From positions 439-26,013 of the forward strand of contig MKSH01000253.1 of the NCBI GenBank assembly GCA_001898095.1: 25,575 nt of DNA, given 5' to 3'. The notes under the pieces are model-generated. The model was not told the origin of the DNA, ran no database searches, and saw only the letters and a program-made list of their open reading frames with translations. The position numbers and the translations under genes are program-made. Origin of the DNA: Solirubrobacterales bacterium 70-9. GTDB lineage: Bacteria; Actinomycetota; Thermoleophilia; Solirubrobacterales; 70-9. Of this stretch, positions 8,797-17,171 are shown one piece after another; the stretch's first letter is position 1; every line of letters starts with the position of its first letter.

Positions 8797-10113
8797 ATGG
8801 AACCGTTCGAAACCACCGAGACGATGGAGCGCGAGGAGCTCCGGGAGCTGCAGCTCGAACGACTGCGGGCCCTGCTCCCCCGGGTTCGCGACGCGGTCCC
8901 CACCTACCGGGGGCGCTGGGAGGAGGCGGGAGTAGACGTCGACGCGATCGCCGCGCTCGATGATCTCGCCCGACTGCCCTTCACCCGCAAGGCGGACCTT
9001 CGCGACACCTATCCGTTCGGCCTCTTCGCCGTCCCGCCCGAGCAGGTTGCCCGTATCCACGGCTCTTCGGGGACGACCGGCAAGCCGACGATCGTCGGCT
9101 ACACCGGTGAGGACCTCGACCTGTTCGCGACGATGGTCGCCCGCTGCCTGGTGATGGCCGGCGCGCGCCCGGGGATGAAGCTGCACAACGCCTACGGCTA
9201 CGGGCTCTTCACCGGCGGCCTCGGCCTGCACGGCGGCGCCGAGCGGCTGGGGATGACGGTCGTCCCGGTCTCCGGCGGGATGACCGAGCGGCAGGTCACC
9301 CTGATCGAAGACCTCCGCCCCGACGTCATCTGCGTCACCCCCACCTACGCTCTCACGCTCTGCCAGGCCTTCCGCGAGCGGGGCGTCGCGCCGGAGGAGA
9401 TCAGCCTGCGTTACGCGGTGCTCGGGGCCGAGCCCTGGACGGAGGCGATGCGCGAGGAGATCGATGCCGGCCTCGGCGTCCGGGCGACCAACATCTACGG
9501 CCTCTCGGAGATCATCGGTCCCGGCGTCTCCGGCGAGTGCGTCGAGGCGCGCCACGGCTCGCACCTGAACGAGGACCACTTCCTGGCGGAGATCGTCGAC
9601 CCCGAGACCGGCGCGCCACTCGGCCCCGGCGAGGAAGGCGTCCTCGTGATCACGACCCTGACCAAGCAGGCCCTGCCCCTGGTCCGCTACTGGACCGGCG
9701 ACATCACCAGCCTCGACGAGACCCCGTGCGCCTGCGGCCGCACCCTGGCTCGGATGGCGACGATCGCGGGGCGCACCGACGACATGCTGATCGTGAGAGG
9801 CGTCAACGTCTACCCGACGCAGGTGGCGACGCTGCTCGGCGAGGTCGCCGGGCTGACCTCCAACTACCGACTGGTCCTCCGCCGCGGCGCCACCATGGAC
9901 GAGGTCGAGGTGGAGGTCGAGGCCCGCGAGGGAACCGACCGGCACACGCAGGACATGGCCTCCCACCTGGCCCGCCTGATCAAGGAGACGATCGGCTGCT
10001 CGATGACGGTGGCGGTGCTCGACCCCGGAGCCCTGCCGCGCTCCGACGGAGGCAAGGTGGTCCGCGTCCTCGACCAGCGCGGCGAACCAACCGCCCTGGC
10101 GGACCAGGCCTAA
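8797..10113 (+). CDS. Phenylacetate-CoA ligase-like AMP-forming enzyme
   Basis: 438 residues, the usual length of PaaK proteins. SSGTTGKPT at residues 90-98 is the phosphate loop. NAYGYGLFTGGLGLHGGAER, NIYGLSEIIGPGVSGEC, VRYWTGD, CACGRT, GRTDDMLIVRGVNVYPTQV and RSDGGKVVRV (C-terminal Lys) follow in PaaK order. It would make an aryl-acetyl-CoA or similar aryl-CoA with ATP. It starts 8 bases after the hydrolase stop without a clear ribosome site, so probably depends on the upstream gene. No ring-epoxidase (paaABCDE) genes are in the window, so phenylacetate itself is not established as substrate. The third CoA ligase within 6 kb. Confidence 0.92.
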   Translation: MEPFETTETMEREELRELQLERLRALLPRVRDAVPTYRGRWEEAGVDVDAIAALDDLARLPFTRKADLRDTYPFGLFAVPPEQVARIHGSSGTTGKPTIVGYTGEDLDLFATMVARCLVMAGARPGMKLHNAYGYGLFTGGLGLHGGAERLGMTVVPVSGGMTERQVTLIEDLRPDVICVTPTYALTLCQAFRERGVAPEEISLRYAVLGAEPWTEAMREEIDAGLGVRATNIYGLSEIIGPGVSGECVEARHGSHLNEDHFLAEIVDPETGAPLGPGEEGVLVITTLTKQALPLVRYWTGDITSLDETPCACGRTLARMATIAGRTDDMLIVRGVNVYPTQVATLLGEVAGLTSNYRLVLRRGATMDEVEVEVEAREGTDRHTQDMASHLARLIKETIGCSMTVAVLDPGALPRSDGGKVVRVLDQRGEPTALADQA

Positions 10114-10461
10114 GCGCGGGGACGGGCGAGGGACGGCGAGGGCTCCTGGCCCGGGCGGCCGGGGACGCCCAGGACGCGACGCTTTCGCAGGGAATGGCAC
10201 CGGCTCGTCTGCGTCCCGTGGGGAACGTCAGGGAGATGCGGATGCTGCGACAGTCGCGCGGCTCGGTGACGGCCCACGCGCCTTCGTGGCGAGCCTCGCG
10301 TCCTCGTCACGCCTCCCCGGCGCCCCTCATACGTCCCCCGCGCACCGGTCCCTTCGGGTCGCGCCATCCCGGCGTGGCCTCGATCCCCGGTGAGTCGTGG
10401 GGTGGCCGCGCACGCCGATCGTCGGCCGCGTACCTTCCCCGCCGGCCGCGCGCGCCCGGGC
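10114..10461. repeat. Gene-free convergent gap with G/C-rich imperfect inverted repeat
   Basis: No coding frame is convincing here. The left part (10114-10182) is G-rich and the right part (10290-10330) C-rich. Bases 10153-10182 resemble the reverse complement of 10293-10326, sharing CCGGGGA and AGGACGCGA blocks, so the gap could fold into a long imperfect stem. The segment 10294-10324 recurs at 21792-21844 in another convergent gap. It may serve as a bidirectional transcription end, but no T-run is seen. Confidence 0.45.
10294..10324 (+). repeat. Dispersed repeat, copy 1
   Basis: CCTCGCGTCCTCGT and ACGCCTCCCCGGCGCC, contiguous here, both recur exactly near 21.8 kb, where a partial tandem duplication of about 22 bases separates them. 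Both copies lie at convergent gene ends. Confidence 0.6.
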
Positions 10462-11469
10462 TCAGCTCAGCGCTCGCAGGCGCGGATCGACCAGGAGCTG
10501 GATCACCTCGACGACGGCGTTCGCGAGGACGAAGACGATTCCCACCACGAAGGTGACGCCGGCGATCGCCGGGATGTCGTTCGAGGCGATCGCACGGTCC
10601 ATGTAAAGGCCGATCCCGGGCCAGGCGAAGATCGTCTCGACCACAGCAATCCCTGCCAGCATCGCCCCCATCTCCAGCCCGGCGATGGTCAGCGGCGCGT
10701 TCAGCGAGTTGCGCAGGGCGTGGCGCATCAGCACCTCGCGCTCGCGGAGTCCCTTGGCGCGGGCGGTCCGCGCGTAGTCCTGCCGCAGGGCCTGGCGGAG
10801 CGAGGAGCGCAGGGTGCGCGCGGTCAGCAGGGCCGGGGTCAGCGCCAGCGCCAGCGCCGGCAGGAAGAGGTGCCAGAGGACGTCGAGGAAGGCTTCCGGC
10901 CGACCGACGAGGAGCGCATCGAGGCTGACGAAGCCGGTCGGCCCGTCGACCGGCGCCGTGCTCGGCGACAGCTGCCCCCCGGAGGGGAACCAGCGCAGCT
11001 TGTAGTAGAGGAAGTAGAGGCCGATGAGGCCGAGGGTGAAGACGGGGATCGACGCTCCGCCGACCAAGACTCCGCGCAGCACGCCGGTGCCGCGGCGGGG
11101 GCGGGCCGTCACCAGGCCCACCCCCGCCCCGATCAGGACCGTCAGGAGCACCGCCGCGGCGAGCAGTTCGAGCGTCGCCGGCAGCGTTTCGCGCAAATCG
11201 TCGATCACCGGCCGATGCGTGTGGACCGACTCCGAGAAGTCGCCGGAGACGACCCGTCCCAGGTAGTTGACGTAGCGGGTCGGAAGTGGCTTATCCAGTT
11301 CCAGTTCGGCCCGTTTTTCGGCGATCACCTCCTTGCTCGCGCCGGCGCCCGCGTAGCTCCTCGCCGGGTCGCTGGGCACGACCGAGCCCAGCAGGAACAC
11401 GATCGTGACCAGCGCCCACAGGACGAGGACGAGGCCGGCGGCGCGAGCGAGGAGGAAGCGGGCGATCAC
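10462..11469 (-). CDS. Oligopeptide-type ABC transporter permease (DppB/OppB family)
   Basis: 335 residues with a GTG start at 11469 overlapping the substrate-binding gene stop by 4 bases (GTGA). The N-terminal segment ARAAGLVLVLWALVTIVFLL is the first membrane span, followed by the family's periplasmic region (SDPAR, KPLPTRYVNYL, GDFSESV). About five further hydrophobic spans follow. The EAA loop that docks the ATPase reads DYARTARAKGLREREVLMRH, then FAWPGIGLYMDRAI. With the other permease it forms the membrane channel. Last gene of the leftward ABC operon. The substrate class (peptide, nickel chelate or other small solute) is not decided by the permease. Confidence 0.93.
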   Translation of the reverse strand: MIARFLLARAAGLVLVLWALVTIVFLLGSVVPSDPARSYAGAGASKEVIAEKRAELELDKPLPTRYVNYLGRVVSGDFSESVHTHRPVIDDLRETLPATLELLAAAVLLTVLIGAGVGLVTARPRRGTGVLRGVLVGGASIPVFTLGLIGLYFLYYKLRWFPSGGQLSPSTAPVDGPTGFVSLDALLVGRPEAFLDVLWHLFLPALALALTPALLTARTLRSSLRQALRQDYARTARAKGLREREVLMRHALRNSLNAPLTIAGLEMGAMLAGIAVVETIFAWPGIGLYMDRAIASNDIPAIAGVTFVVGIVFVLANAVVEVIQLLVDPRLRALS

Positions 11470-13010
11470 TTCTCACTGAGGTCCGCGTAGTCGACGGTGA
11501 ACAGGTAGGTCGGCGTGTAGGTCAGCCCGGTCAGGTTTTCGCCGGCGACCATGACCTCGGACTTCTCCGCCAGCGGGATGACCGAGAAGTCTTCCCCGGC
11601 GGTCTTCGCCGCCTGCCCGTAAAGCGCTTCGGACTTCGTTTCGTCGGGCTCGACCCGGGCGGCGGCCAGCTCTTCGTCGAGCTTCGGGTCGGAGAAGCCG
11701 AACACGTTGAGGCCGCCTTCGGTGGCGTAGAGCGGTTCCAGCCACGCCGCCGGATGTGCCGCGTCGGGATTGAGGACGGCGAGCGCAGCGTTGGGCGCGC
11801 TCGAGGGATCGGCGAGGTAGCCGAACTGGGTTTCGATCGAATCGGCTCGCAGCTTCACCTTCCAGCCCGATTCTTCGAGGCTCTGCTGCATCAGCTCGGC
11901 GAGCTGCCGCAGATCGGTTGCGATGTTCGTGTAGGCGAGAGTGACTTCTTTCGAGGTCGGCGCCGGGACGACCGGGCCCGGGTCCGGGAGTGGGTCCTGC
12001 GACGCGTCGAGCAGGCTCGACGGCAGCACGTCTTCCGCCGGCGTCGCGGTGTCACCGTAAACCTGTTCGACGCTGGCGGCGCTGTCGAGGTCGGCGACGA
12101 ACGCCCTCCGCGTCGCCAGGTCGTCGAACGGCGGCTTCGTCGTGTTGATCAGCATCGTCGTCCTGATGATCGCTTCGTCGAAGGTCTGCACCTGCAGGCT
12201 CGGGTCGGATTCGAGCGACTTCAGCTGGCTCGGTTCGATGCCGTGCGTGATCAGGTTGAGCTGGCCCGAGCGCAGTTGGAGGAGCTGGTCGCCGATGCTC
12301 GGCACGATCGTGATTTCGACCTTGGCCGGCTTCGCCTTCTTGCCCCAGTAGCCGTCGAACCTTTCGAGCACGATCGGCCCGGTCGGTTTGTAGCTGGCAA
12401 GCACGAAGGGACCGGTGCCGTCGGCGTGTTCGGAGAGCCAACCGGCCGCTTCGTCGTCACCGGCGTGTTCCTTCAGGGCTTTCGGGCTGACGATCTTCGG
12501 CCCGTACATCGAAGCGTTGTAGTCGAGGAAGGCGGCCAGCGGTTCGTTCAGTTCGATTTCGACCGCCTGGGGCGAAGGAGTGCGGATCGCCTTCACCTGG
12601 GCGAGCATGTAGGAGGGCGCCCCTTTGAGCGCGATCTCGCGTTCGAAGGACTGCTTGACCGCGGCCGAGTCCATTTCGGTGCCGTCCTGGAACTTGACCC
12701 CTTTTCGCAGCTGGAAGGTGTAGGTCTTCCCGTCCGGGCTGACCTTCCAGGAGGTCGCCAGGCTCGGCGCCAGTTCGGTCGTGCCTGGCTTGTAGGTGAG
12801 CAGCGTCTGGTAGACCGAGAGGATCACGGAGTCCCCTTCGACCGCGTAGAAGGTCGCCGGGTCGATGCCCCCCGCGATCTGTTCCTGGTAGGCGACCCGT
12901 ACCTCCTGTTTCTGGGTCTCCGAGCCGCCGCTCGAGCCGCCGCTGGAACCGCATGCCGCTGCGGCCAGCGAAAGCGCGAACAGCGCGAGGGCGGTGACAA
13001 CCTTCCGCAT
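11466..13010 (-). CDS. ABC transporter substrate-binding lipoprotein (SBP_bac_5 family)
   Basis: 514 residues from ATG 13010, chosen over ATG 13025 because GGAG sits 6 bases upstream. The N-terminus is a lipoprotein signal: basic MRKVV, hydrophobic ALALFALSL, then AAAC with the lipidated Cys at 20 and a Gly/Ser linker, so the protein is tethered outside the membrane. The mature part has family-5 features: VYQTLLTYKPGTTELAPSLA, WKVSPDGKTYTFQLRKGVKF, and a later ADLDSAASVEQVYGD region. It captures an oligopeptide-like ligand for the two permeases. It sits between the permease genes rather than at the operon head, an uncommon order. Ligand unknown. Confidence 0.93.
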   Translation of the reverse strand: MRKVVTALALFALSLAAAACGSSGGSSGGSETQKQEVRVAYQEQIAGGIDPATFYAVEGDSVILSVYQTLLTYKPGTTELAPSLATSWKVSPDGKTYTFQLRKGVKFQDGTEMDSAAVKQSFEREIALKGAPSYMLAQVKAIRTPSPQAVEIELNEPLAAFLDYNASMYGPKIVSPKALKEHAGDDEAAGWLSEHADGTGPFVLASYKPTGPIVLERFDGYWGKKAKPAKVEITIVPSIGDQLLQLRSGQLNLITHGIEPSQLKSLESDPSLQVQTFDEAIIRTTMLINTTKPPFDDLATRRAFVADLDSAASVEQVYGDTATPAEDVLPSSLLDASQDPLPDPGPVVPAPTSKEVTLAYTNIATDLRQLAELMQQSLEESGWKVKLRADSIETQFGYLADPSSAPNAALAVLNPDAAHPAAWLEPLYATEGGLNVFGFSDPKLDEELAAARVEPDETKSEALYGQAAKTAGEDFSVIPLAEKSEVMVAGENLTGLTYTPTYLFTVDYADLSEK

Positions 13011-13025
13011 GATTTCTCCGTTCAT

Positions 13026-13892
13026 CTAGACGTCGTCCAATAGGTCGCGAAGTCCGTCTCCGGCCATGTTGGCCGCGGCCGCGAGGACGAAGACGGCTAC
13101 CGCGGGGGCAAGTGGGATCAAGGGGAAGCTGAAGAGCGCGTCGAGCCCTTGGTAGGCCATCGACCCCAGCTCCGGGGCGGGCGCAGGAGCGCCGAGCCCG
13201 AGGAACGAGAGGCCGGCCAGAGTCAGCACGAGGAAACCGAGGTCGACGCTGGCGGCGATCACCACCGTCGGCAGGACGCCGGGCAATACGTGCCGGATGG
13301 CGAGGCCGACGCGGCGCGCGCCGGCCAACCGGGCCGCGTCGAAATGCGGGCGGACGACGATCGCCCGCGTCTCGCCGCGGACGATTCGCGCGTACCACGG
13401 CCACCATACGAGCGTGACTGCGATCAGCGTGTTGATCAGGCTGGGACCGAGCGCCACCGCGACGGCGATCGCGATGATCGGCCCCGGCAGGGCAAGTCCG
13501 GCGTCGGTGGCGCGCATCAGGACGGTGTCGACCCAGCCGCCGCGGATGCCCGCGACGAGCCCCACGATCGAGCCGAAGATCGCCCCCACGCCGACGACCG
13601 CGAGCGCCGAGAACCAGGAGGTCCGCATCCCGTAGAGCAGGCGCGAGAAGAGGTCGCGCCCGATGTCGTCGGTGCCCAGCAGGCCGCCGTGCCCAACGGA
13701 CTGGTATGGGGCGCCGATCGATTCGTAGGGATCGTGCGGCGCGATCAGCGGGGTGAAGATCGCCACCAAGGTGATCAGCACGACCAGCCCCAGCCCCGTC
13801 CACTCCATCGGCCCCAGGGCGGAGAGCAGCAGGCGGCGGTTGCCGGCGAGAACCGGCTCCTGGCCCAGGGCGGTTGGCTCGGCTACAGCCAT
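13026..13892 (-). CDS. Oligopeptide-type ABC transporter permease (DppC/OppC family)
   Basis: 288 residues. ATG 13892 overlaps the ATPase stop by 10 bases and has GGAG 5 bases upstream. The first span (LGLVVLITLVAIFTPLIAPHDPY) and the LGTDDIGRDLFSRLLYGMRTS segment are the OppC N-terminal signature. The EAA loop is FDAARLAGARRVGLAIRHVLP. Pairs with the DppB-like permease encoded two genes downstream. Its stop lies directly before the substrate-binding gene, so the operon is tightly packed. Confidence 0.93.
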   Translation of the reverse strand: MAVAEPTALGQEPVLAGNRRLLLSALGPMEWTGLGLVVLITLVAIFTPLIAPHDPYESIGAPYQSVGHGGLLGTDDIGRDLFSRLLYGMRTSWFSALAVVGVGAIFGSIVGLVAGIRGGWVDTVLMRATDAGLALPGPIIAIAVAVALGPSLINTLIAVTLVWWPWYARIVRGETRAIVVRPHFDAARLAGARRVGLAIRHVLPGVLPTVVIAASVDLGFLVLTLAGLSFLGLGAPAPAPELGSMAYQGLDALFSFPLIPLAPAVAVFVLAAAANMAGDGLRDLLDDV

Positions 13893-15673
13893 TCGCGCTC
13901 CATCGTCGGCACCGCCTCCAGCAGCTCGCGGGTCTTCTCGCTGCTCGGGTGGGCGAGGACCTCGGCGGCCGAACCACGCTCGACGATCCTGCCCTCGGAC
14001 ATGACCGCGATCTCGTCAGCGACGGCGCGGGCGACGGCGAGATCGTGGGTGACGAAGAGAAGGGCGACGTCGAGCTCGCGCCGCAGCTTGCGGAGGAGGT
14101 TGATCGCGACCGCCGCCAGGGAGACGTCGAGGGCCGAGGTCGGCTCGTCGCAGGCGAGCAGCGTCGGCGGCACGATCACCGCACGGGCCAGGGCCGCGCG
14201 CTGGCGCTGGCCGCCCGAGAGCCGGCCCGGCCGGGCCGCGGCGACCTCCGCCGAGAGCCCGACGAGGGCCAAGGTCTCTTCGACCCGCCGCCGCTGCGCC
14301 AGCTTGTCCAGCCCCTCACCCCGGAGCCGCTCCCGCAACATCGCGCCGATCGTCATCCAGGGGGTCAGGGAGGCGCCCGCGTCCTGGAAGACCATCTGCG
14401 GCCTGCCGCCGGGGGCGTGGCGGACGTCGCCGGCGTCGGCCTGCTCGAGGCCGACCGCGATCCGTAGCGTCGTCGTCTTGCCACAGCCGCTGGCGCCGAC
14501 CAGAGCGAGCGACCCGGAGCGGGGAATGGTGAGGCTGACGCCGGCGACGGCCTGCTGCTCGTGGCGACGCGAGCTGAACGCCTTCTCGACGCCGACCAGC
14601 TCGAGCGCGGCACCGCCCGAGAGGACGGCGCTCGCCGTCGCCGGCGCCGCCGCGACCGCTTGGCGGCGGGGCCGCAGCTCGATTTCGGCCGAGCGGATGC
14701 AGGCGTCGAGGCCCGGGTGACTGGCCGCCGGGCGCAGCGCCGGCACGGCGGCGAGGCAGGCCTCGCGGACGAAGTCGCAGCGCGGCGCGAACGGGCAGCC
14801 CGGAGGTGGCTGCCGCGGATCCAGCGGCTCACCGCGAAGCGTCGCCAGCTCGGTCTCCGCGTCCGCCCCGGCGAGCGCGTGACGCGAGGCCAGGAGGCCA
14901 GCGGTATAAGGGTGGCTGGGGCTGACGAAGACGTCGTCCGGGGACCCGATCTCGGCGATCCTGCCGCCGTACATCACCGCCACCCGGTCGACCAGCTCGG
15001 CGGCAACCGCGAGGTCGTGGGTGATGAAGAGCATCGCCATCCCGAGCTCGTCCCGCAGCTCGGCCAGCAGGCGCAGCGTGGTGCGCTGCAGGGTGACGTC
15101 GAGCGCGGTGGTCGGCTCGTCGAGCAGGACGAGGGAGGGACGGCGGGCGATCGCCATCGCGATCATCACCCGCTGGCGCAGCCCTCCCGAGAGCTCGTGC
15201 GGGTACTGGTGAATCCGCCGGTCCGGTTCGGGGAAGCCGACCTGGCGCAGCGACTCTTCGACCGCCGCGGCCGAGTCGGCGGCCTCGGCGACCTGGCGGC
15301 CGATCTTCATCGTCGGGTTGAGCGAGGTCATCGGGTCCTGGAAGACGGCGCCGGCGCGCCGGCGGCGGGCCTCGCGCCTGGTTTCCGAATCGGCCGCAAC
15401 CATCTCCACGTCGCCCAGCCAGGCCTCGCCAGTGAGCTCGGCCCCGGCGGGAGCCAGGCCGAGCAGCGCGTGGCCAAGCATCGTCTTGCCTGACCCCGAC
15501 TCGCCGACCAGCCCAAGGATTTCGCCCCGCCCGATCTCGATGTCGACGCCGCGAACCACGTGGGCGCCGTCGGGGAAGCGTAGGTTGAGGCCGCGCGTGC
15601 GCGCGACCGCCTCCCGGTCGGCCGGCGCCGCGGGCGGCGATGGGGCCGCAACAGTTTTCCGTCCCACTCCCAT
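13883..15673 (-). CDS. Fused double-ATPase subunit of oligopeptide-type ABC transporter (DppD-DppF type)
   Basis: 596 residues from ATG 15673 (TTG 15682 is in frame). Two full nucleotide-binding domains are in one chain. Domain 1 has GESGSGKT, VFQDPMTSLNP, LSGGLRQRV and LVLLDEPTTALD. Domain 2 has GASGCGKT, VFQDAGASLTP, LSGGQRQRA and LLACDEPTSALD. Between them is the oligopeptide C-terminal domain with CPFAPRCDFVREAC and a later Cys (DACIR), the cysteine set proposed to hold a cluster or metal in DppD-like proteins; domain 2 lacks it. The fusion provides both ATPases for the two permeases. First gene of the leftward operon. A perfect inverted repeat overlaps its start codon, and no ribosome site is visible, so a leaderless transcript under repressor control is plausible. 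Confidence 0.93.
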   Translation of the reverse strand: MGVGRKTVAAPSPPAAPADREAVARTRGLNLRFPDGAHVVRGVDIEIGRGEILGLVGESGSGKTMLGHALLGLAPAGAELTGEAWLGDVEMVAADSETRREARRRRAGAVFQDPMTSLNPTMKIGRQVAEAADSAAAVEESLRQVGFPEPDRRIHQYPHELSGGLRQRVMIAMAIARRPSLVLLDEPTTALDVTLQRTTLRLLAELRDELGMAMLFITHDLAVAAELVDRVAVMYGGRIAEIGSPDDVFVSPSHPYTAGLLASRHALAGADAETELATLRGEPLDPRQPPPGCPFAPRCDFVREACLAAVPALRPAASHPGLDACIRSAEIELRPRRQAVAAAPATASAVLSGGAALELVGVEKAFSSRRHEQQAVAGVSLTIPRSGSLALVGASGCGKTTTLRIAVGLEQADAGDVRHAPGGRPQMVFQDAGASLTPWMTIGAMLRERLRGEGLDKLAQRRRVEETLALVGLSAEVAAARPGRLSGGQRQRAALARAVIVPPTLLACDEPTSALDVSLAAVAINLLRKLRRELDVALLFVTHDLAVARAVADEIAVMSEGRIVERGSAAEVLAHPSSEKTRELLEAVPTMEREWL

Positions 15674-15688
15674 GTAGCGCAACTACAT
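15672..15688. promoter_or_regulatory. Inverted repeat overlapping the ABC operon start
   Basis: ATGTAG-CGCAA-CTACAT is a perfect 6-base inverted repeat with a 5-base centre, covering the likely start codon of the leftward ATPase gene. It lies in the divergent region shared with the MBL-fold gene. It has the size of a dimeric regulator site. The Lrp/AsnC protein at 16695 is one candidate binder; a distant regulator is equally possible. Confidence 0.6.
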
Positions 15689-15722
15689 TAGCGACGATCC
15701 TGGCGGATGACAACACTTACGT

Positions 15723-15751
15723 TTGAATTATCTCGAATCAACAACTACTAT
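15723..15751 (+). promoter_or_regulatory. Sigma-70-type promoter for the MBL-Lrp-decarboxylase operon
   Basis: TTGAAT (15723-15728) and TACTAT (15746-15751) are separated by exactly 17 bases, close to the TTGACA/TATAAT consensus. Transcription would begin about 15758-15760, at or next to ATG 15760, which predicts a leaderless message; no ribosome site is seen before that ATG. Confidence 0.6.
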
Positions 15752-15759
15752 CGTCGCGG

Positions 15760-16683
15760 ATGTGCAGAATGGCAGATCAAATTAGTGGCGACGCCGAGTT
15801 CCTCGCCGACGCCCGCCAGTGGTTCTGGCGCGGCCCGATCGAGCCGGGGATCGCCCTGATCGCCGAGCCCGGCCACGTCTTCAGCTGGCTGATCGCCGGC
15901 GCGGAGCGCTCGCTGCTGCTCGACACCGGGCTCGGCATCGCCGACATCCGCGAGCCGGTCGCCGCCCTCGGAGCCGACCAACCGCTCGTCGTCAACTCCC
16001 ACGCCCACTTCGACCACGTCGGCGGCAACGCCCGCTTCGACGAGGTGGCGATGCACGAGTCGGCACCGGACTGGCTCCAGAGCGGCACCGACCCCGAGCT
16101 GCTCGACGCCTACGCGGGCGCCATGCCCGAGCTGTCCGCGGCCTGGCGGGCGCTGCTCGAGCTGGATCGCGAGTGCGCCTTCCTCGCTGGCCCCGAGGCC
16201 GTGCCACGGCCCTGGCCGCAGGCGGCGATCGCCGAGCGCGGCTGGCTCATCGAGCCGCCGGCGCCGACCCGCACGCTGCGCGACGGCGACGTCCTCGACC
16301 TCGGCGACCGCCGGCTCAGGGTGATCCACACCCCTGGCCACGCCGCCGAGCACATCTGCCTGCTCGACGAGCGGGCGGGAATCCTCTGGGCGCAGGACCA
16401 GGTCTACTACGGGCCCCTGCTGATCTTCGAGCGGGGCTCGAGCATCCAGGCCTTCGCGTGCTCCACCCGCCGGCTCGCCGACGAGCTCGCCGGGGCGGTG
16501 CGCACCGTCTACACCGCCCACTGCCTGCGCTACTCGGTGCCGCCCCAGTTCCTCGGCGAAGTCGCTGCGGCGGCCGAGGCGGTGGCCGCCGGAGAGGCGG
16601 AGATGGCGCCGGCGCCGGCGCTCTTCGGCCCCGGCGTACGTGCCGCCGATTACGGTCACTTCTCAATCCTGGTGCCTGCCTGA
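15760..16683 (+). CDS. Metallo-beta-lactamase-fold hydrolase
   Basis: 307 residues from ATG 15760; ATG 15769 is an alternative. The binuclear metal site is complete: HAHFDH (His81, His83, Asp85, His86), HTPGH, AQDQVYYGP supplying the bridging Asp, and a late TAHCLRY His. The fold serves thioesterases, glyoxalase II, lactonases and others, so the reaction is open. SLLLDTGLGI is the usual strand before the metal loop. The Lrp regulator follows 11 bases later, and the decarboxylase-VOC gene after that, so all three probably share the promoter at 15723. A glyoxalase-II-like role beside a VOC domain is an attractive but unproven reading. Confidence 0.88.
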   Translation: MCRMADQISGDAEFLADARQWFWRGPIEPGIALIAEPGHVFSWLIAGAERSLLLDTGLGIADIREPVAALGADQPLVVNSHAHFDHVGGNARFDEVAMHESAPDWLQSGTDPELLDAYAGAMPELSAAWRALLELDRECAFLAGPEAVPRPWPQAAIAERGWLIEPPAPTRTLRDGDVLDLGDRRLRVIHTPGHAAEHICLLDERAGILWAQDQVYYGPLLIFERGSSIQAFACSTRRLADELAGAVRTVYTAHCLRYSVPPQFLGEVAAAAEAVAAGEAEMAPAPALFGPGVRAADYGHFSILVPA

Positions 16684-16694
16684 AAGGGGAACGG

Positions 16695-17171
16695 ATGCCT
16701 GCACGCGACGACGACGAGGCAAAGCTTCAGCTAGACGAGATCGACATGGCGATCATCGACCAGTTGCAGGAGGACGGCCGCCGCGCCTACGGGCGGATCG
16801 GCAAGGCGGTCGGCCTCTCCGAGGCGGCGGTGCGCCAGCGCGTCCAGCGGATGACAGAGTCGGGAGCAATCCGGATCGTCGCCGTCACCGACCCGGCGGT
16901 GATGGGAACCAAGGTGCGAGCGACGATCGGGGTCCGCTCGAGCGGCGACGCGCTGAAGGTTGCCGAAACGGTGGCGAAGATCCCCGAGATCGACTACGTC
17001 GTCGTCACCGCCGGCGGCTTCGATGTTCTCGCCGAGGTCCAGTGCCGCAGCGACGAGCACCTGCTCGAAATCCTCAACGAGGGGATTCGCGGCATCCCGG
17101 GCGTCTACGCCACCGAGACCTTCATCTACCTCGGCCTCTACAAGCAGACCTATCCCTGGCCGCCGGTATGA
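16695..17171 (+). CDS. Lrp/AsnC-family transcriptional regulator
   Basis: 158 residues with AAAGGGGA upstream of ATG 16695. N-terminal helix-turn-helix: LDEIDMAIIDQLQEDGRRAY then GRIGKAVGLSEAAVRQRVQRM. The C-terminal RAM domain (VRATIGVRSSGDALKVAETVAKIPEIDYVVVTAGGFDVLAEV) binds amino-acid-like effectors and oligomerises in this family. Its stop overlaps the decarboxylase start by 4 bases (ATGA), tying its expression to that gene. Lrp-type regulators usually sense the substrate of adjacent amino-acid genes. Possible targets are its own operon promoter and the palindrome at 15672-15688. Confidence 0.92.
   Translation: MPARDDDEAKLQLDEIDMAIIDQLQEDGRRAYGRIGKAVGLSEAAVRQRVQRMTESGAIRIVAVTDPAVMGTKVRATIGVRSSGDALKVAETVAKIPEIDYVVVTAGGFDVLAEVQCRSDEHLLEILNEGIRGIPGVYATETFIYLGLYKQTYPWPPV

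Noticed and set aside
8797..10113. Full phenylacetate (paa) degradation cluster
   Set aside because: Only a PaaK-like ligase and a distant PaaI-like thioesterase are present; no paaABCDE, paaG, paaZ.
10114..10461. CRISPR array or tandem repeat locus
   Set aside because: Repeats are imperfect, inverted and not regularly spaced; no spacers.
11754..13043. Plus-strand open frame (429 aa) opposite the binding-protein gene
   Set aside because: Arg/Val/Gly-rich shadow of the lipoprotein gene, no motif or ribosome site.
13149..14720. 523-aa plus-strand frame opposite the permease and ATPase genes
   Set aside because: Shadow frame; both minus-strand genes have complete family motifs.
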